The position numbers and the translations under genes were made by a program. 64,000 nucleotides of DNA from Segatella copri DSM 18205 (GTDB lineage Bacteria > Bacteroidota > Bacteroidia > Bacteroidales > Bacteroidaceae). The stretch is taken from positions 563,501-627,500 of the forward strand of contig NZ_CP102288.1 of the NCBI RefSeq assembly GCF_025151535.1, given 5' to 3'. Below the pieces are notes generated by a model that made no database searches, was not told the DNA's origin, and saw only the letters and a program-made list of their open reading frames with translations. Below, piece by piece: positions 24,932 through 32,754 of this stretch; the stretch's first letter is position 1; the number at the start of each line of letters is the position of its first letter.

Positions 24932-25075
24932 TTATATTACCATCAACAATTGCAGCAAAGCCTTAAAGCCGCCCTTGTTCTTTTCTTCTTTGAAAACATT
25001 GAGAACTTTATCGATGAGTCCGCAGTAGTATTCAAAGGCCTCATCATAATTGAAGTATCTGAGATATGTAGTCAT
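24932..25075 (-). CDS. 47-residue protein, unknown
   Basis: A minus-strand ATG at 25075 lies about 20 nt from the predicted start of the TATTTTTG promoter at 25102-25109. The product (MTTYLRYFNYDEAFEYYCGL at its start) is 47 residues, aromatic-rich and acidic at the N-terminus, with a short hydrophobic end (ALLQLLMVI). I recognise no family. Its convergence with the 49-residue gene, 43 bp apart, resembles a two-component small module but may be coincidental. Confidence 0.5.
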   Translation of the reverse strand: MTTYLRYFNYDEAFEYYCGLIDKVLNVFKEEKNKGGFKALLQLLMVI

Positions 25076-25101
25076 AATCTATGGGTTTAACGTCTTTTCT
25101 A

Positions 25102-25109
25102 CAAAAATA
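25102..25109 (-). promoter_or_regulatory. -7 box TATTTTTG, minus strand
   Basis: A TAnnTTTG match placed to give a leader of about 20 nt for the small gene starting at 25075. Confidence 0.55.
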
Positions 25110-25170
25110 ATCTAAGATTAGCGCACGTATTTCAGAAATAATTATTGTTTTTACAATTGCATTCTACTGC

Positions 25171-25321
25171 AGAATGCCAATGACAGGAGGCTGAGGAACA
25201 AATCAATCGATATGACGCAGCTCCAAGGGTCGAGGCGCTACGTCAAGGTACAACGCTCCATAAAATCATCATGCAGTTTGTAGCAGGTAAGTTGGTGAGG
25301 ATGGAGGAAGTGGTATCTTAG
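25171..25321 (+). pseudogene. 3' fragment of an AAA-ATPase/nuclease gene
   Basis: About 150 bp are nearly identical to the last 145 bp of the gene at 22113-23870, from the AEEQI segment through LVRMEEVVS and a stop at 25319-25321. The fragment has lost everything upstream, and the codon matching TGG (Trp) reads TGA. It is the tail of a deleted paralogue. Confidence 0.85.
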
Positions 25322-25437
25322 GAGAAGTAACCATCAAAAGTAACTATCAAGGCGATAGAGTAACCAACAAAAGTAACCATCAAGAAGATAAAGTAACTAT
25401 CAAAAGTAACCATGAAGAAAATATGCTTTAAAATGTA

Positions 25438-25474
25438 GAATCCTGTCGGCATCATAGTCAGCAGGATTCTCTTA
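25438..25474 (+). terminator. Possible terminator hairpin
   Basis: GAATCCTG (25438-25445) pairs with CAGGATTC (25462-25469), followed by a weak T-rich tail. The preceding 100 bp hold degenerate AAGTAACCATCAA direct repeats. Confidence 0.45.
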
Positions 25475-25559
25475 TAAACTTCTTCTTTCTAATTGTGTCC
25501 CTCATATAACTTTTTGAAATATTTTTAGCTAAAAGTTTTGTTGTTAAAAATAAAACTTG

Positions 25560-25567
25560 TACCTTTG
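25560..25567 (+). promoter_or_regulatory. Promoter of the leader RNA/MTase unit
   Basis: TACCTTTG forms the -7 box, with TTTG at 25537-25540 exactly 19 bp upstream as the -33 element. The predicted start is near 25574, about 325 nt before the methyltransferase ATG. Confidence 0.75.
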
Positions 25568-25573
25568 CATCGG

Positions 25574-25895
25574 GTATCGTTCTAGGATTAGTATGGTTCC
25601 CAAGACATTGTGGGTAAAAACAAAAGCATTCGCTATTATTTCGCGTTTAGCCAAGAGCGTAGGAAACTCAATTTGGAATAACAAGCACGGAAATAATATG
25701 TGATAGGTGGTTCGTATATATATGTAGCCTCCAGTCAATCCGATTAAGCAATGCAAACACGCTATAGGCGTGATGCATTCTTATGGATTGACTGGGGCTC
25801 CATTCCTACGCCGCCCCGTGCTAAACGCGATAAGAGGCATCACGCCCTTTTTGTGTTTTAGCGGATTGATAGTTGGGTGCGTAACAACTATCAAT
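25574..25895 (+). ncRNA. Highly structured leader RNA upstream of the EcoRI-type methyltransferase
   Basis: Several perfect helices nest together. The outer stem is CGCGTTTAGC (25642-25651) with GCTAAACGCG (25820-25829). The next is GCGTAGGAA (25657-25665) with TTCCTACGC (25803-25811). Inside is a long hairpin: AGCC plus CCAGTCAATCC (25726-25741) with GGATTGACTGG plus GGCT (25785-25799), then AATGCA/TGCATT and CACGC/GCGTG. A competing pairing joins GGCGTGATGC (25767-25776) to GCATCACGCC (25837-25846), which is followed by CTTTTT, like a switchable terminator or pseudoknot. A last hairpin (25866-25875 with 25885-25894) ends 5 nt before the ATG. I recognise no known RNA family. It may be a cis-acting leader, a trans-acting RNA, or both. 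Confidence 0.7.
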
Positions 25896-25899
25896 AATT

Positions 25900-27075
25900 A
25901 TGGCAAATAGTACATTATCAAATGCTAAGGCTGCCAAAAAAGACGAGTTCTATACCATGTTTTATGATATAGAAACCGAAATGGAAGCCTATCTCGATTA
26001 CAATCCAAATGTATTTCGTGGCAAGACGGTTCTTCTGCCTTGCGATGACCCGGAGTGGAGTAATTTCACTAAGTATTTTGCACAGAATTTTAAAGATTTG
26101 GGTTTGAAGAAACTCATCTCTACAAGTTATGCTCCAGAGAGTATGACTTATAAAAACGGCATACAGTTATCCCTGTTTGAAACTCAATCTGCCAAGTATG
26201 ATAAGGATAAGACCAAAACACATGGAAAGATATTTGTACTTACTGAAGATTCCACAAGAGATAGAATGCCCAATCTTGATGATCTGCAATGGGATTATCT
26301 TGAGGGGGATGGAGATTTCAGAAGCGAAGAGGTCAAAAAACTTAGAGATGAAGCAGATATTATTATAACCAACCCTCCTTTTTCGCTATTCCGAGAGTTT
26401 TTGGCGTGGATTGTTGAAGCAAACAAACAGTTTATCATTATCGGCAATATCAATTGTGTAACCTACAAAGAAGTATTCCCTTTGATAAAAGACAACAAGG
26501 TTTGGATGGGATACTCTATTCATAGCGGTGACCGAGAGTTTGGTGTTCCTGATGAGTATCCATTAGAAGCTTCTGGAACAAGAATAGATGAAAATGGCAA
26601 GAAATACATTCGAGTAAAGGGGGTAAGATGGTACACGAACATCGATCATGGGCATCGTCATAGTGCCAAAAACTTTATGACAATGGCAGATAATATCAAA
26701 TTTAGTAAGCATAAGGAGGTCCATGGAAGACCATATCTACACTTTGATAATTTCGATGCCATCGAAGTTCCTTATACTGATGCTATCCCTTGTGATTATG
26801 AGGGGATGATGGGAGTACCTATTTCTTTTCTTGATAAATATTGCCCTGAGCAATTCGAGATAATGGGTATTACTAAAACTTGGTTTGGTATGGCTAATAA
26901 GGTATATCCAAAGCAGATACAGGTTAGTAAAACTGGCATAAAGACTATAGTAACCAAACTAAATGACGGACCTGTAATAGAATTGGATGGTCCACTTGAT
27001 GGTGAAGTCTATTATATTGTTGATGGCAAGTATTATACACAAGCTTATGCCCGAATATTAATCCGTAAAAAGTAA
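25900..27075 (+). CDS. EcoRI-type adenine-specific DNA methyltransferase
   Basis: The 391-residue protein matches the EcoRI methylase family: [14 protein letters not shown] at residues 15-28, [20 protein letters not shown] (41-60) as the AdoMet-side segment, and catalytic motif IV NPPF at 158-161 ([15 protein letters not shown]). It should transfer a methyl group to adenine N6 in a specific DNA site. It is longer than M.EcoRI (about 326 residues), with extra C-terminal sequence (about 330-391). No EcoRI-like endonuclease is adjacent; instead a DUF262-HNH protein starts 5 bp downstream, implying one operon. Recognition sequence unknown. Confidence 0.88.
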   Translation: MANSTLSNAKAAKKDEFYTMFYDIETEMEAYLDYNPNVFRGKTVLLPCDDPEWSNFTKYFAQNFKDLGLKKLISTSYAPESMTYKNGIQLSLFETQSAKYDKDKTKTHGKIFVLTEDSTRDRMPNLDDLQWDYLEGDGDFRSEEVKKLRDEADIIITNPPFSLFREFLAWIVEANKQFIIIGNINCVTYKEVFPLIKDNKVWMGYSIHSGDREFGVPDEYPLEASGTRIDENGKKYIRVKGVRWYTNIDHGHRHSAKNFMTMADNIKFSKHKEVHGRPYLHFDNFDAIEVPYTDAIPCDYEGMMGVPISFLDKYCPEQFEIMGITKTWFGMANKVYPKQIQVSKTGIKTIVTKLNDGPVIELDGPLDGEVYYIVDGKYYTQAYARILIRKK

Positions 27076-27080
27076 CAACA

Positions 27081-28247
27081 ATGGAAACAGAATTAAAAGA
27101 ATATACAGTTAAAGAACTGTGCGAGGGTTTCACTTACAGCAAAGCTGACGGAAAAGGCTTATATGGTTTAGCTGGCAAGCTAACTATTCAGCCTGAGTAT
27201 CAACGCAACTACCTCTATATAGAAAATGAGGGTGAGAAAGAAGTTGCCGTCATTGATTCCGTCATGAAAAAATATCCCTTGGGATTGTTGTACTTTAACA
27301 AGTTGCCTGATGGACGCTTGGAGGTTCTTGATGGTCAGCAACGTATCACAAGCCTTGGCAGATATTTGATTAACAAGTTCTCTTATATAAAAAGAGACAA
27401 TCTGCCTTATAGATTCAAGGCATTGGATAAAGAAGAAAGAGAGCTTATAGAGAATACAAAGATGTTAGCTTACATCTGCGAGGGCACGGAGTCTGAAATC
27501 AAGGAGTGGTTTGAAATTATCAATATCGGTGGCATTCGACTCAACGAACAAGAAAAGTTGAACGCCATTTACTCGGGGCCTTTCGTCAGTGCAGCCCGAA
27601 AAGAATTCAGCAACAAGGAAGATCCACGTTTGCAAAAATGGGAATGCTACATTTCAGGTTCTGCCAATAGACAGGAAATTCTTCAGGAAGCCCTACGATG
27701 GGTGAGCAAAGGAAATATCAAAGACTACATGCAAGAACATCGCCGTGACGCAAACATCAATGAATTGAAAAACTATTTCGATGATGTTATTTCTTGGATA
27801 GACCAAACGTTCGATGAGGTTTATCCCAAGATGAAGGGGCTAAACTGGGGTGAACTATACGAACGATTCCATACCACTCCCTATAATCATATTGAGGTAT
27901 CTCAAAAGGTGAAAGAGCTTTATAACGATCCATGCGTTCAAGATAAAAAGAACGTATTTGAATATGTGCTTGGCGGTTGTAAGGATACAAGACTTCTGAA
28001 TGTCCGTGTCTTTGATGATAATACCAAACGCAGGGTTTATGATCGTCAGACGTCAGAAGCCAAAAAGAAGCATGAAAGCAATTGTCCTCTTTGTGCTTGT
28101 GGCGATGGTCCCAATAAGGATAAAATTTGGGCTTTGAAAGAGATGGAAGCCGACCATGTGAAGGCATGGGTTAACGGCGGAGCTACAGATGAGAGCAACT
28201 GTCAGATGCTCTGCAAGACGCATAACCGTTCGAAAGGCAACAGATAA
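27081..28247 (+). CDS. DUF262 (ParB/GmrS-like) plus HNH nuclease protein
   Basis: The 388-residue protein has an N-terminal DUF262 domain: [10 protein letters not shown] (37-46) and [10 protein letters not shown] (84-93), the two motifs of this ParB-like nucleotide-hydrolysing fold. The C-terminus (335-388) is an HNH nuclease with zinc ligands CPLC (335-338) and C374/C378, catalytic ADHVKAW (H359), N373 and H381 in CKTHNRSKG. Related architectures occur in GmrSD-type and other anti-phage nucleases. Placed 5 bp after an EcoRI-type methyltransferase, it is the only candidate nuclease to match the modification enzyme. Restriction activity and partner dependence are inference. Confidence 0.85.
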   Translation: METELKEYTVKELCEGFTYSKADGKGLYGLAGKLTIQPEYQRNYLYIENEGEKEVAVIDSVMKKYPLGLLYFNKLPDGRLEVLDGQQRITSLGRYLINKFSYIKRDNLPYRFKALDKEERELIENTKMLAYICEGTESEIKEWFEIINIGGIRLNEQEKLNAIYSGPFVSAARKEFSNKEDPRLQKWECYISGSANRQEILQEALRWVSKGNIKDYMQEHRRDANINELKNYFDDVISWIDQTFDEVYPKMKGLNWGELYERFHTTPYNHIEVSQKVKELYNDPCVQDKKNVFEYVLGGCKDTRLLNVRVFDDNTKRRVYDRQTSEAKKKHESNCPLCACGDGPNKDKIWALKEMEADHVKAWVNGGATDESNCQMLCKTHNRSKGNR

Positions 28248-28283
28248 AATGAAATGTTTAGTTTAAATTAAAATATCAAATTT

Positions 28284-28664
28284 ATGAAAAAGTATTTATT
28301 TTTAATGTTGCTCCTGTTTATTGGAGCATTTGCAACGACAGCTTTCACAAGCTGCAGTTCTGACGATGATGATTCTAAGGTTCAAGATTTAAGTATTGTT
28401 GGTACCTGGAAAGATCAGTCTAGGACAAAGGATGCTGTATGGACCTTCAACAAAGATGGAAAAGGCTATTGTGAAGAGAAAATGTCAGCGATATCCTATA
28501 AAATTGCTTTCACATTTACCTTTGATGGTAATACACTGGCAATTTCTTCAAAAGGCAATGGAAAGACCTATAACCAAGCTTATAAAGTTATCATTAACAA
28601 AGTTAATTTGATTAAGGCAACAGGTGAAAATGGTGAAACTTTGTCCTTGGAGAAAATAAAATAA
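28284..28664 (+). CDS. Lipocalin-like lipoprotein
   Basis: The 126-residue protein has a lipoprotein signal ending FTSC (lipid Cys about residue 23) followed by SSDDDDSK, the acidic stretch that directs Bacteroidota lipoproteins to the surface. The mature part has the lipocalin-like start LSIVGTWKDQS and alternating beta strands to the end. Such proteins are common and mostly uncharacterised. It starts 36 bp after the DUF262-HNH gene, but its function looks unrelated; co-transcription is possible. Confidence 0.78.
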   Translation: MKKYLFLMLLLFIGAFATTAFTSCSSDDDDSKVQDLSIVGTWKDQSRTKDAVWTFNKDGKGYCEEKMSAISYKIAFTFTFDGNTLAISSKGNGKTYNQAYKVIINKVNLIKATGENGETLSLEKIK

Positions 28665-28929
28665 AGATTACTAACATTAAGTGTATATCTTTAAACGCGA
28701 ATTCAACAAGCAAGTGTACTACCAGCTTATTCGCCAAAATCTCTCTCTTATGGATGAATTTTATTTCTTTGCAGAAAGAATGGCTTGCTGTTGTCATTTA
28801 CAGGCTCATTTACAGGCTCATTTTGTATATGCAACGTTAATTTAACTGATGATAGTGCTGTATCGTTACCAAGCGTAGCGGTGTAATCGGTACCATGCTA
28901 TCGTCATATTTTATATTGAAATAAAAATA
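28665..28929 (+). other. Intergenic region with a possible gene remnant
   Basis: A plus-strand frame from GTG 28681 to the stop at 28843-28845 reads VYIFKREFNKQVYYQL and later MDEFYFFAERM, ending in a tandem duplication of a 12-bp unit (HLQAHLQAH). It has no promoter or good start and is probably the decayed end of a gene. The rest shows nothing clear. Confidence 0.3.
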
Positions 28930-28962
28930 CCCCAACCCGCTTAAGAAAGTAGGTTGGGGTTA
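28930..28962. terminator. Intrinsic terminator
   Basis: CCCCAACC (28930-28937) pairs with GGTTGGGG (28952-28959), with T-rich sequence on both sides. It lies between convergent genes. Confidence 0.75.
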
Positions 28963-29010
28963 TTTGTTGTGGTATCCAGCATAAAAGAAAAGCGTTAGTT
29001 TTCGCTTTTA

Positions 29011-29226
29011 TCAGTAGCTCAGATTTTGAACCATATCCAAAGGTAGCTGGGTCGCTTTGGCTACCTGTTCTGTTGGAAGTCCCATAGCCAGCAAACGTTT
29101 AGCCGTTTCAATGTTGGCTTCAGTTCTACCTTCTATTCTACCTTCCCTTTTCGCCGTATCAATAGAGTTCTTGATATCCCGATATGCCATCTTGCTTGCT
29201 TCATATCGTTCTTCTACCTGTTTCAT
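29011..29226 (-). CDS. Stand-alone C-terminal piece of an Rpn-type nuclease/transposase
   Basis: The 71-residue product (EERYEASKMAYRDIKNSID, then GRIEGRTEANIETAKRLL and LPTEQVAKATQLPLDMVQNL) matches only the charged coiled tail and final helix-turn-helix-like segment of the Rpn/PDDEXK_2 family. The nuclease domain is absent. It nonetheless has its own consensus promoter (29251-29258) about 25 bp upstream, so it may be an expressed mini-protein rather than debris. Function unknown. Confidence 0.55.
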   Translation of the reverse strand: MKQVEERYEASKMAYRDIKNSIDTAKREGRIEGRTEANIETAKRLLAMGLPTEQVAKATQLPLDMVQNLSY

Positions 29227-29250
29227 ACGCTGTTTGTTTTATATCTTATG

Positions 29251-29258
29251 CAAAGATA
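29251..29258 (-). promoter_or_regulatory. -7 box TATCTTTG, minus strand
   Basis: A perfect consensus box upstream of the 71-residue gene. Confidence 0.6.
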
Positions 29259-29338
29259 AACTTAATATTTGTAACATCCAAACTTTTAGAGCGTTTTTTT
29301 TAATTTTCTTCTGCCACAGCCTTCGTTCCTATCCTGAT

Positions 29339-32179
29339 TTATTCAGGTTTCCCTGATTTCTTCAGTAAAGGGGCGAGGAACTTGTAGGTATATCCCTTCT
29401 GCTGCTTCACCATTTCTTCTGGTGTTCCGGCAAAGAGGAGCTGACCGCCGCCTCGTCCACCTTCCGGACCCATGTCGATGAGCCAGTCGGCGAGTTTGAT
29501 GACATCGAGATTGTGCTCGATGATAATGACCGTATTGCCACGGTCTACCAGTTTCTGGAGTACATCCATCAGGATGCGGATGTCTTCGAAATGCAGACCG
29601 GTAGTCGGTTCATCGAGAATATAGAGCGTCTTGCCCGTATCACGCTTCGAGAGTTCGGTAGCCAGTTTTACGCGCTGACTTTCACCGCCAGAGAGGGTAG
29701 TGGAACTCTGTCCTAACCTGATGTATCCGAGACCTACATTCTGTAATGCCTTGATCTTCTGCAGTATCTGAGGAACATTCTCGAAGAAATCTACCGCCTG
29801 GTTGATGGTCATGTCGAGAACATCGGCGATGCTCTTTCCCTTGTATCTTACCTCCAGCGTCTCGCGGTTGTAGCGTTTGCCGTGGCATACCTCACAAGGT
29901 ACGTAGACATCCGGCAGGAAGTTCATTTCGATGGTCTTATATCCGTTACCCTTACATTCCTCGCATCTTCCACCTTTCACATTGAAGGAGAATCTGCCCG
30001 GCTTGTAACCGCGGATCTTTGCCTCGGGAAGTCCTACGAAGAGCGAGCGGATATCGCTGAACACGCCTGTGTAGGTTGCTGGATTGCTGCGAGGCGTCCT
30101 GCCTATAGGACTCTGGTCTACATTTACTACCTTGTCGATATTCTCGATACCCTCGATGCTCTCGTATGGCATCGGTTTCTTGAGCGAACGGTAGAAATGC
30201 TGCGAGAGGATAGGCTGGAGGGTCTCGTTGATGAGAGTGGATTTGCCTGAGCCGCTGACACCCGTTACGACAATGAGTTTGCCGAGTGGAAAATCAACAT
30301 CCACCCCCTTGAGGTTGTTGCCCGTAGCTCCGTGAATGGTGATATGCTTGCCGTTGCCTTCTCTGCGGAGGGCAGGCACCTCAATAGCCATCTTGCCGTT
30401 GAGATACTGGGCGGTGATGGTATCGGTCTTGAGCATCTCCTGGGGAGTGCCCTGGAAGACAACTTCACCTCCCTTGCGTCCCGCCTTCGGACCGATATCT
30501 ACTATCCAGTCGGCAGCCCGCATCATATCTTCATCGTGCTCCACCACAATAACGGTATTGCCCAGGTCGCGAAGTTCCTTCAGACTGTTGAGCAGACGTT
30601 CGTTGTCGCGCTGGTGCAGACCGATGCTCGGCTCATCGAGGATATAGAGCACGTTGACCAGCTGGCTACCAATCTGAGTAGCCAGACGGATGCGCTGGCT
30701 CTCGCCACCCGAGAGAGAAGCTGACTGGCGGTTGAGCGAGAGATAATTGAGTCCCACATCGAGGAGGAAGGTAACGCGTGAGCGCAACTCCTTGATGATT
30801 TCGTGAGCCACCTTCGCTTTCATCGAAGGCAGATGCTGTTCCACTTCTTCGAGCCAATCGCGCAGTTCATCGATGTCAAGACTGGCTACTTCGGATATAT
30901 TCTTATCCCAGATTTTGAAAGAGAGCGATTCCTTTTTGAGTCGCAAACCATGGCATTCAGGACATTCGATGGTAGAGATAAACTGGTCGGCCCATTTCTT
31001 GCCCGCCGCACTCTCGTCATCCTCCATCACCTTCTGCAGGTAGTCGATGATGCCATCGTAGGCGCAGAAATAGTCGGTAGAGGTATGCACCTTTTCCTTT
31101 TCTATCTTCACATTTTCGAGTGAGCCATAGAGAATTTCCTGCATGGCATCGCCCGGAATCTCGCAGATAGGCGTCTTCAGGTTGAGGTCATACTTGCTGA
31201 GCAATGATTCTATCTGCCAGAAAATCATCTGGTTCTTGTATTTGCCGAGCGGAGCGATGCCGCCTTCATGGATGCTGAGTTTATCATCGGGAATTACCTT
31301 CTTGATATCAATCTGGTTCACCTTTCCCAGACCCTTGCAATGCGGACAGGCACCTTCGGGAGAGTTGAAGGAGAACATGTTAGGAGCTGGATCCTGGTAG
31401 GCGATACCCGTTACAGGGTCCATGAGACGCTTGGAGTATGTCTTGGCCTCCTTGGCACCTTTCTCAAGAACCATTACCATGCCGTCGCCCTGTTTCATAG
31501 CCGTAGCCACACTCTTGCGGATGCGTTCCTCATCTTCTTCCTTCACCACCAGTTTATCGACCACAGCTTCTATATTGTGGTTCTTGTAGCGGTCGGTTTT
31601 CATATTGGGAACGATTTCGAGGATGTTGCCGTCGAGTCGCACGTAGAGATACCCCTTTCTGCGCATGCTTTCGAAGAGTTCGCGGTAATGACCCTTGCGT
31701 TGGCGTACGAGGGGAGCGAGCAGGAAGATAGCCTTGCCCTTATAATCGCTGAGAATCATGTCGATGACCTGTTCCTCGGTATATTTCATCATCTCCTCGC
31801 CACTCTGGTAGCTGTAGGCAGTACCGGCGCGGGCATAGAGCAGACGGAGATAGTCGTAAATCTCGGTGGTAGTGCCCACGGTAGAGCGGGGATTCTTGTT
31901 GGTGGTTTTCTGTTCTATGCTGATGACCGGACTTAATCCCGTAATCTTATCAACATCCGGGCGTTCCATATTACCCAGGAAGTTGCGGGCATAGGCAGAG
32001 AATGTTTCGATATATCTGCGCTGACCTTCGGCAAAGATGGTGTCGAAGGCCAGTGAACTCTTGCCCGAACCCGAGAGTCCGGTAATCACGGTGAGGGAAT
32101 CACGCGGAATCTCCACATCTATGTTCTTGAGGTTGTGGACCCGTGCGCCCCATACATTTATCTTTTCTTCTGAATTCAT
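29339..32179 (-). CDS. uvrA: UvrA, excinuclease ABC subunit A
   Basis: The 946-residue protein is the damage-recognition ATPase of nucleotide excision repair. It has two ABC modules: Walker [10 protein letters not shown] (34-42) and GVSGSGKST in the second half, signatures [16 protein letters not shown] and [15 protein letters not shown], and Walker [13 protein letters not shown] and [12 protein letters not shown]. The C-terminal zinc finger is intact (CEECKGNG and [10 protein letters not shown]). The first zinc finger is not: only the second pair (GACPHCKG) remains, while the first CxxC reads MDPVTG. uvrA follows a small CHU_C protein gene by 27 bp and is probably co-transcribed with it. Confidence 0.96.
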   Translation of the reverse strand: MNSEEKINVWGARVHNLKNIDVEIPRDSLTVITGLSGSGKSSLAFDTIFAEGQRRYIETFSAYARNFLGNMERPDVDKITGLSPVISIEQKTTNKNPRSTVGTTTEIYDYLRLLYARAGTAYSYQSGEEMMKYTEEQVIDMILSDYKGKAIFLLAPLVRQRKGHYRELFESMRRKGYLYVRLDGNILEIVPNMKTDRYKNHNIEAVVDKLVVKEEDEERIRKSVATAMKQGDGMVMVLEKGAKEAKTYSKRLMDPVTGIAYQDPAPNMFSFNSPEGACPHCKGLGKVNQIDIKKVIPDDKLSIHEGGIAPLGKYKNQMIFWQIESLLSKYDLNLKTPICEIPGDAMQEILYGSLENVKIEKEKVHTSTDYFCAYDGIIDYLQKVMEDDESAAGKKWADQFISTIECPECHGLRLKKESLSFKIWDKNISEVASLDIDELRDWLEEVEQHLPSMKAKVAHEIIKELRSRVTFLLDVGLNYLSLNRQSASLSGGESQRIRLATQIGSQLVNVLYILDEPSIGLHQRDNERLLNSLKELRDLGNTVIVVEHDEDMMRAADWIVDIGPKAGRKGGEVVFQGTPQEMLKTDTITAQYLNGKMAIEVPALRREGNGKHITIHGATGNNLKGVDVDFPLGKLIVVTGVSGSGKSTLINETLQPILSQHFYRSLKKPMPYESIEGIENIDKVVNVDQSPIGRTPRSNPATYTGVFSDIRSLFVGLPEAKIRGYKPGRFSFNVKGGRCEECKGNGYKTIEMNFLPDVYVPCEVCHGKRYNRETLEVRYKGKSIADVLDMTINQAVDFFENVPQILQKIKALQNVGLGYIRLGQSSTTLSGGESQRVKLATELSKRDTGKTLYILDEPTTGLHFEDIRILMDVLQKLVDRGNTVIIIEHNLDVIKLADWLIDMGPEGGRGGGQLLFAGTPEEMVKQQKGYTYKFLAPLLKKSGKPE

Positions 32180-32206
32180 ATTCCAATTCTGCTAATTGCT
32201 GTTTGC

Positions 32207-32629
32207 CTAATAGTTACTGTTCTGTTCTTCGGTATAACCTCTGAGCAGGTTGACATCACGTTTGATGTTATACACAACGCCATCTGCCCCCTTCGCCTTG
32301 ACGAGACAGAAGTAGACACCCTCCTTGACCGGTTTTCCACGGTAGGTGCCATCCCATCCCGTGGCAGGGTCGGTCCATTCATAGAGTTTCTGTCCCCACC
32401 TATTATATATATAAGCGTGGAACTCCTCAATGTTCCGGTAACCATCCTTGGGCTTATAGATGTCGTTGATGCCATCGCCATTTGGAGAGAAGGCATTCGG
32501 CATGAGAAGAGAACTGACCTTGGTCGTCTCTTCTGTGTTGTCCTCCTCGTCGTCGTTGACTTCCTGAGCGTGTAATTGACACGTTAAAAGTGTCAACATG
32601 ATGCAAAGTAATGCTATTTTTCGTCTCAT
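32207..32629 (-). CDS. Mini secreted protein with CHU_C (T9SS type B) domain
   Basis: The 140-residue protein has a signal peptide (residues 1-21, ending LHAQ), an acidic linker (EVNDDEEDNTEETT) and then almost nothing but a gliding-motility-associated C-terminal domain: MPNAFSPNGDGIND, IYNRWGQKLYEW, GWDGTYRGKPVKEGVYF. This domain normally ends very large exported adhesins as a type IX secretion signal; here it is the whole mature protein. It has its own promoter (32647-32654) and precedes uvrA. Its function is unknown. Confidence 0.85.
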   Translation of the reverse strand: MRRKIALLCIMLTLLTCQLHAQEVNDDEEDNTEETTKVSSLLMPNAFSPNGDGINDIYKPKDGYRNIEEFHAYIYNRWGQKLYEWTDPATGWDGTYRGKPVKEGVYFCLVKAKGADGVVYNIKRDVNLLRGYTEEQNSNY

Positions 32630-32646
32630 TTCTAAAATAATTTGTG

Positions 32647-32654
32647 CAAAGATA
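32647..32654 (-). promoter_or_regulatory. -7 box TATCTTTG for the CHU_C-uvrA unit
   Basis: A perfect consensus box, back to back with the plus-strand box at 32697-32704. Confidence 0.7.
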
Positions 32655-32696
32655 ATAAAAAGATGAGAGATATTGCGTCAGATGCAAGATTTTTTG

Positions 32697-32704
32697 TATT
32701 TTTG
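32697..32704 (+). promoter_or_regulatory. -7 box TATTTTTG for the LysM gene
   Basis: The predicted start near 32711 argues against the in-frame ATG at 32716 and for the one at 32755. Confidence 0.65.
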
Positions 32705-32754
32705 CAGATGAAAACATGAAATATTTGAAGATATCGTTAAAAAAATCTAGAGAT

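Noticed and set aside
25574..25895. Retron, tmRNA, 6S RNA or IscB-type guide RNA as identity of the leader
   Set aside because: No reverse transcriptase is adjacent (the only one, at 53 kb, belongs to the group II intron). No tag-peptide frame or tRNA-like ends are visible. The single-stranded side is too asymmetric for 6S RNA, and the nearby HNH protein lacks RuvC motifs.
25900..28247. Conventional EcoRI restriction-modification system
   Set aside because: There is no PD-(D/E)XK EcoRI-like endonuclease beside the methyltransferase; the partner is DUF262-HNH.
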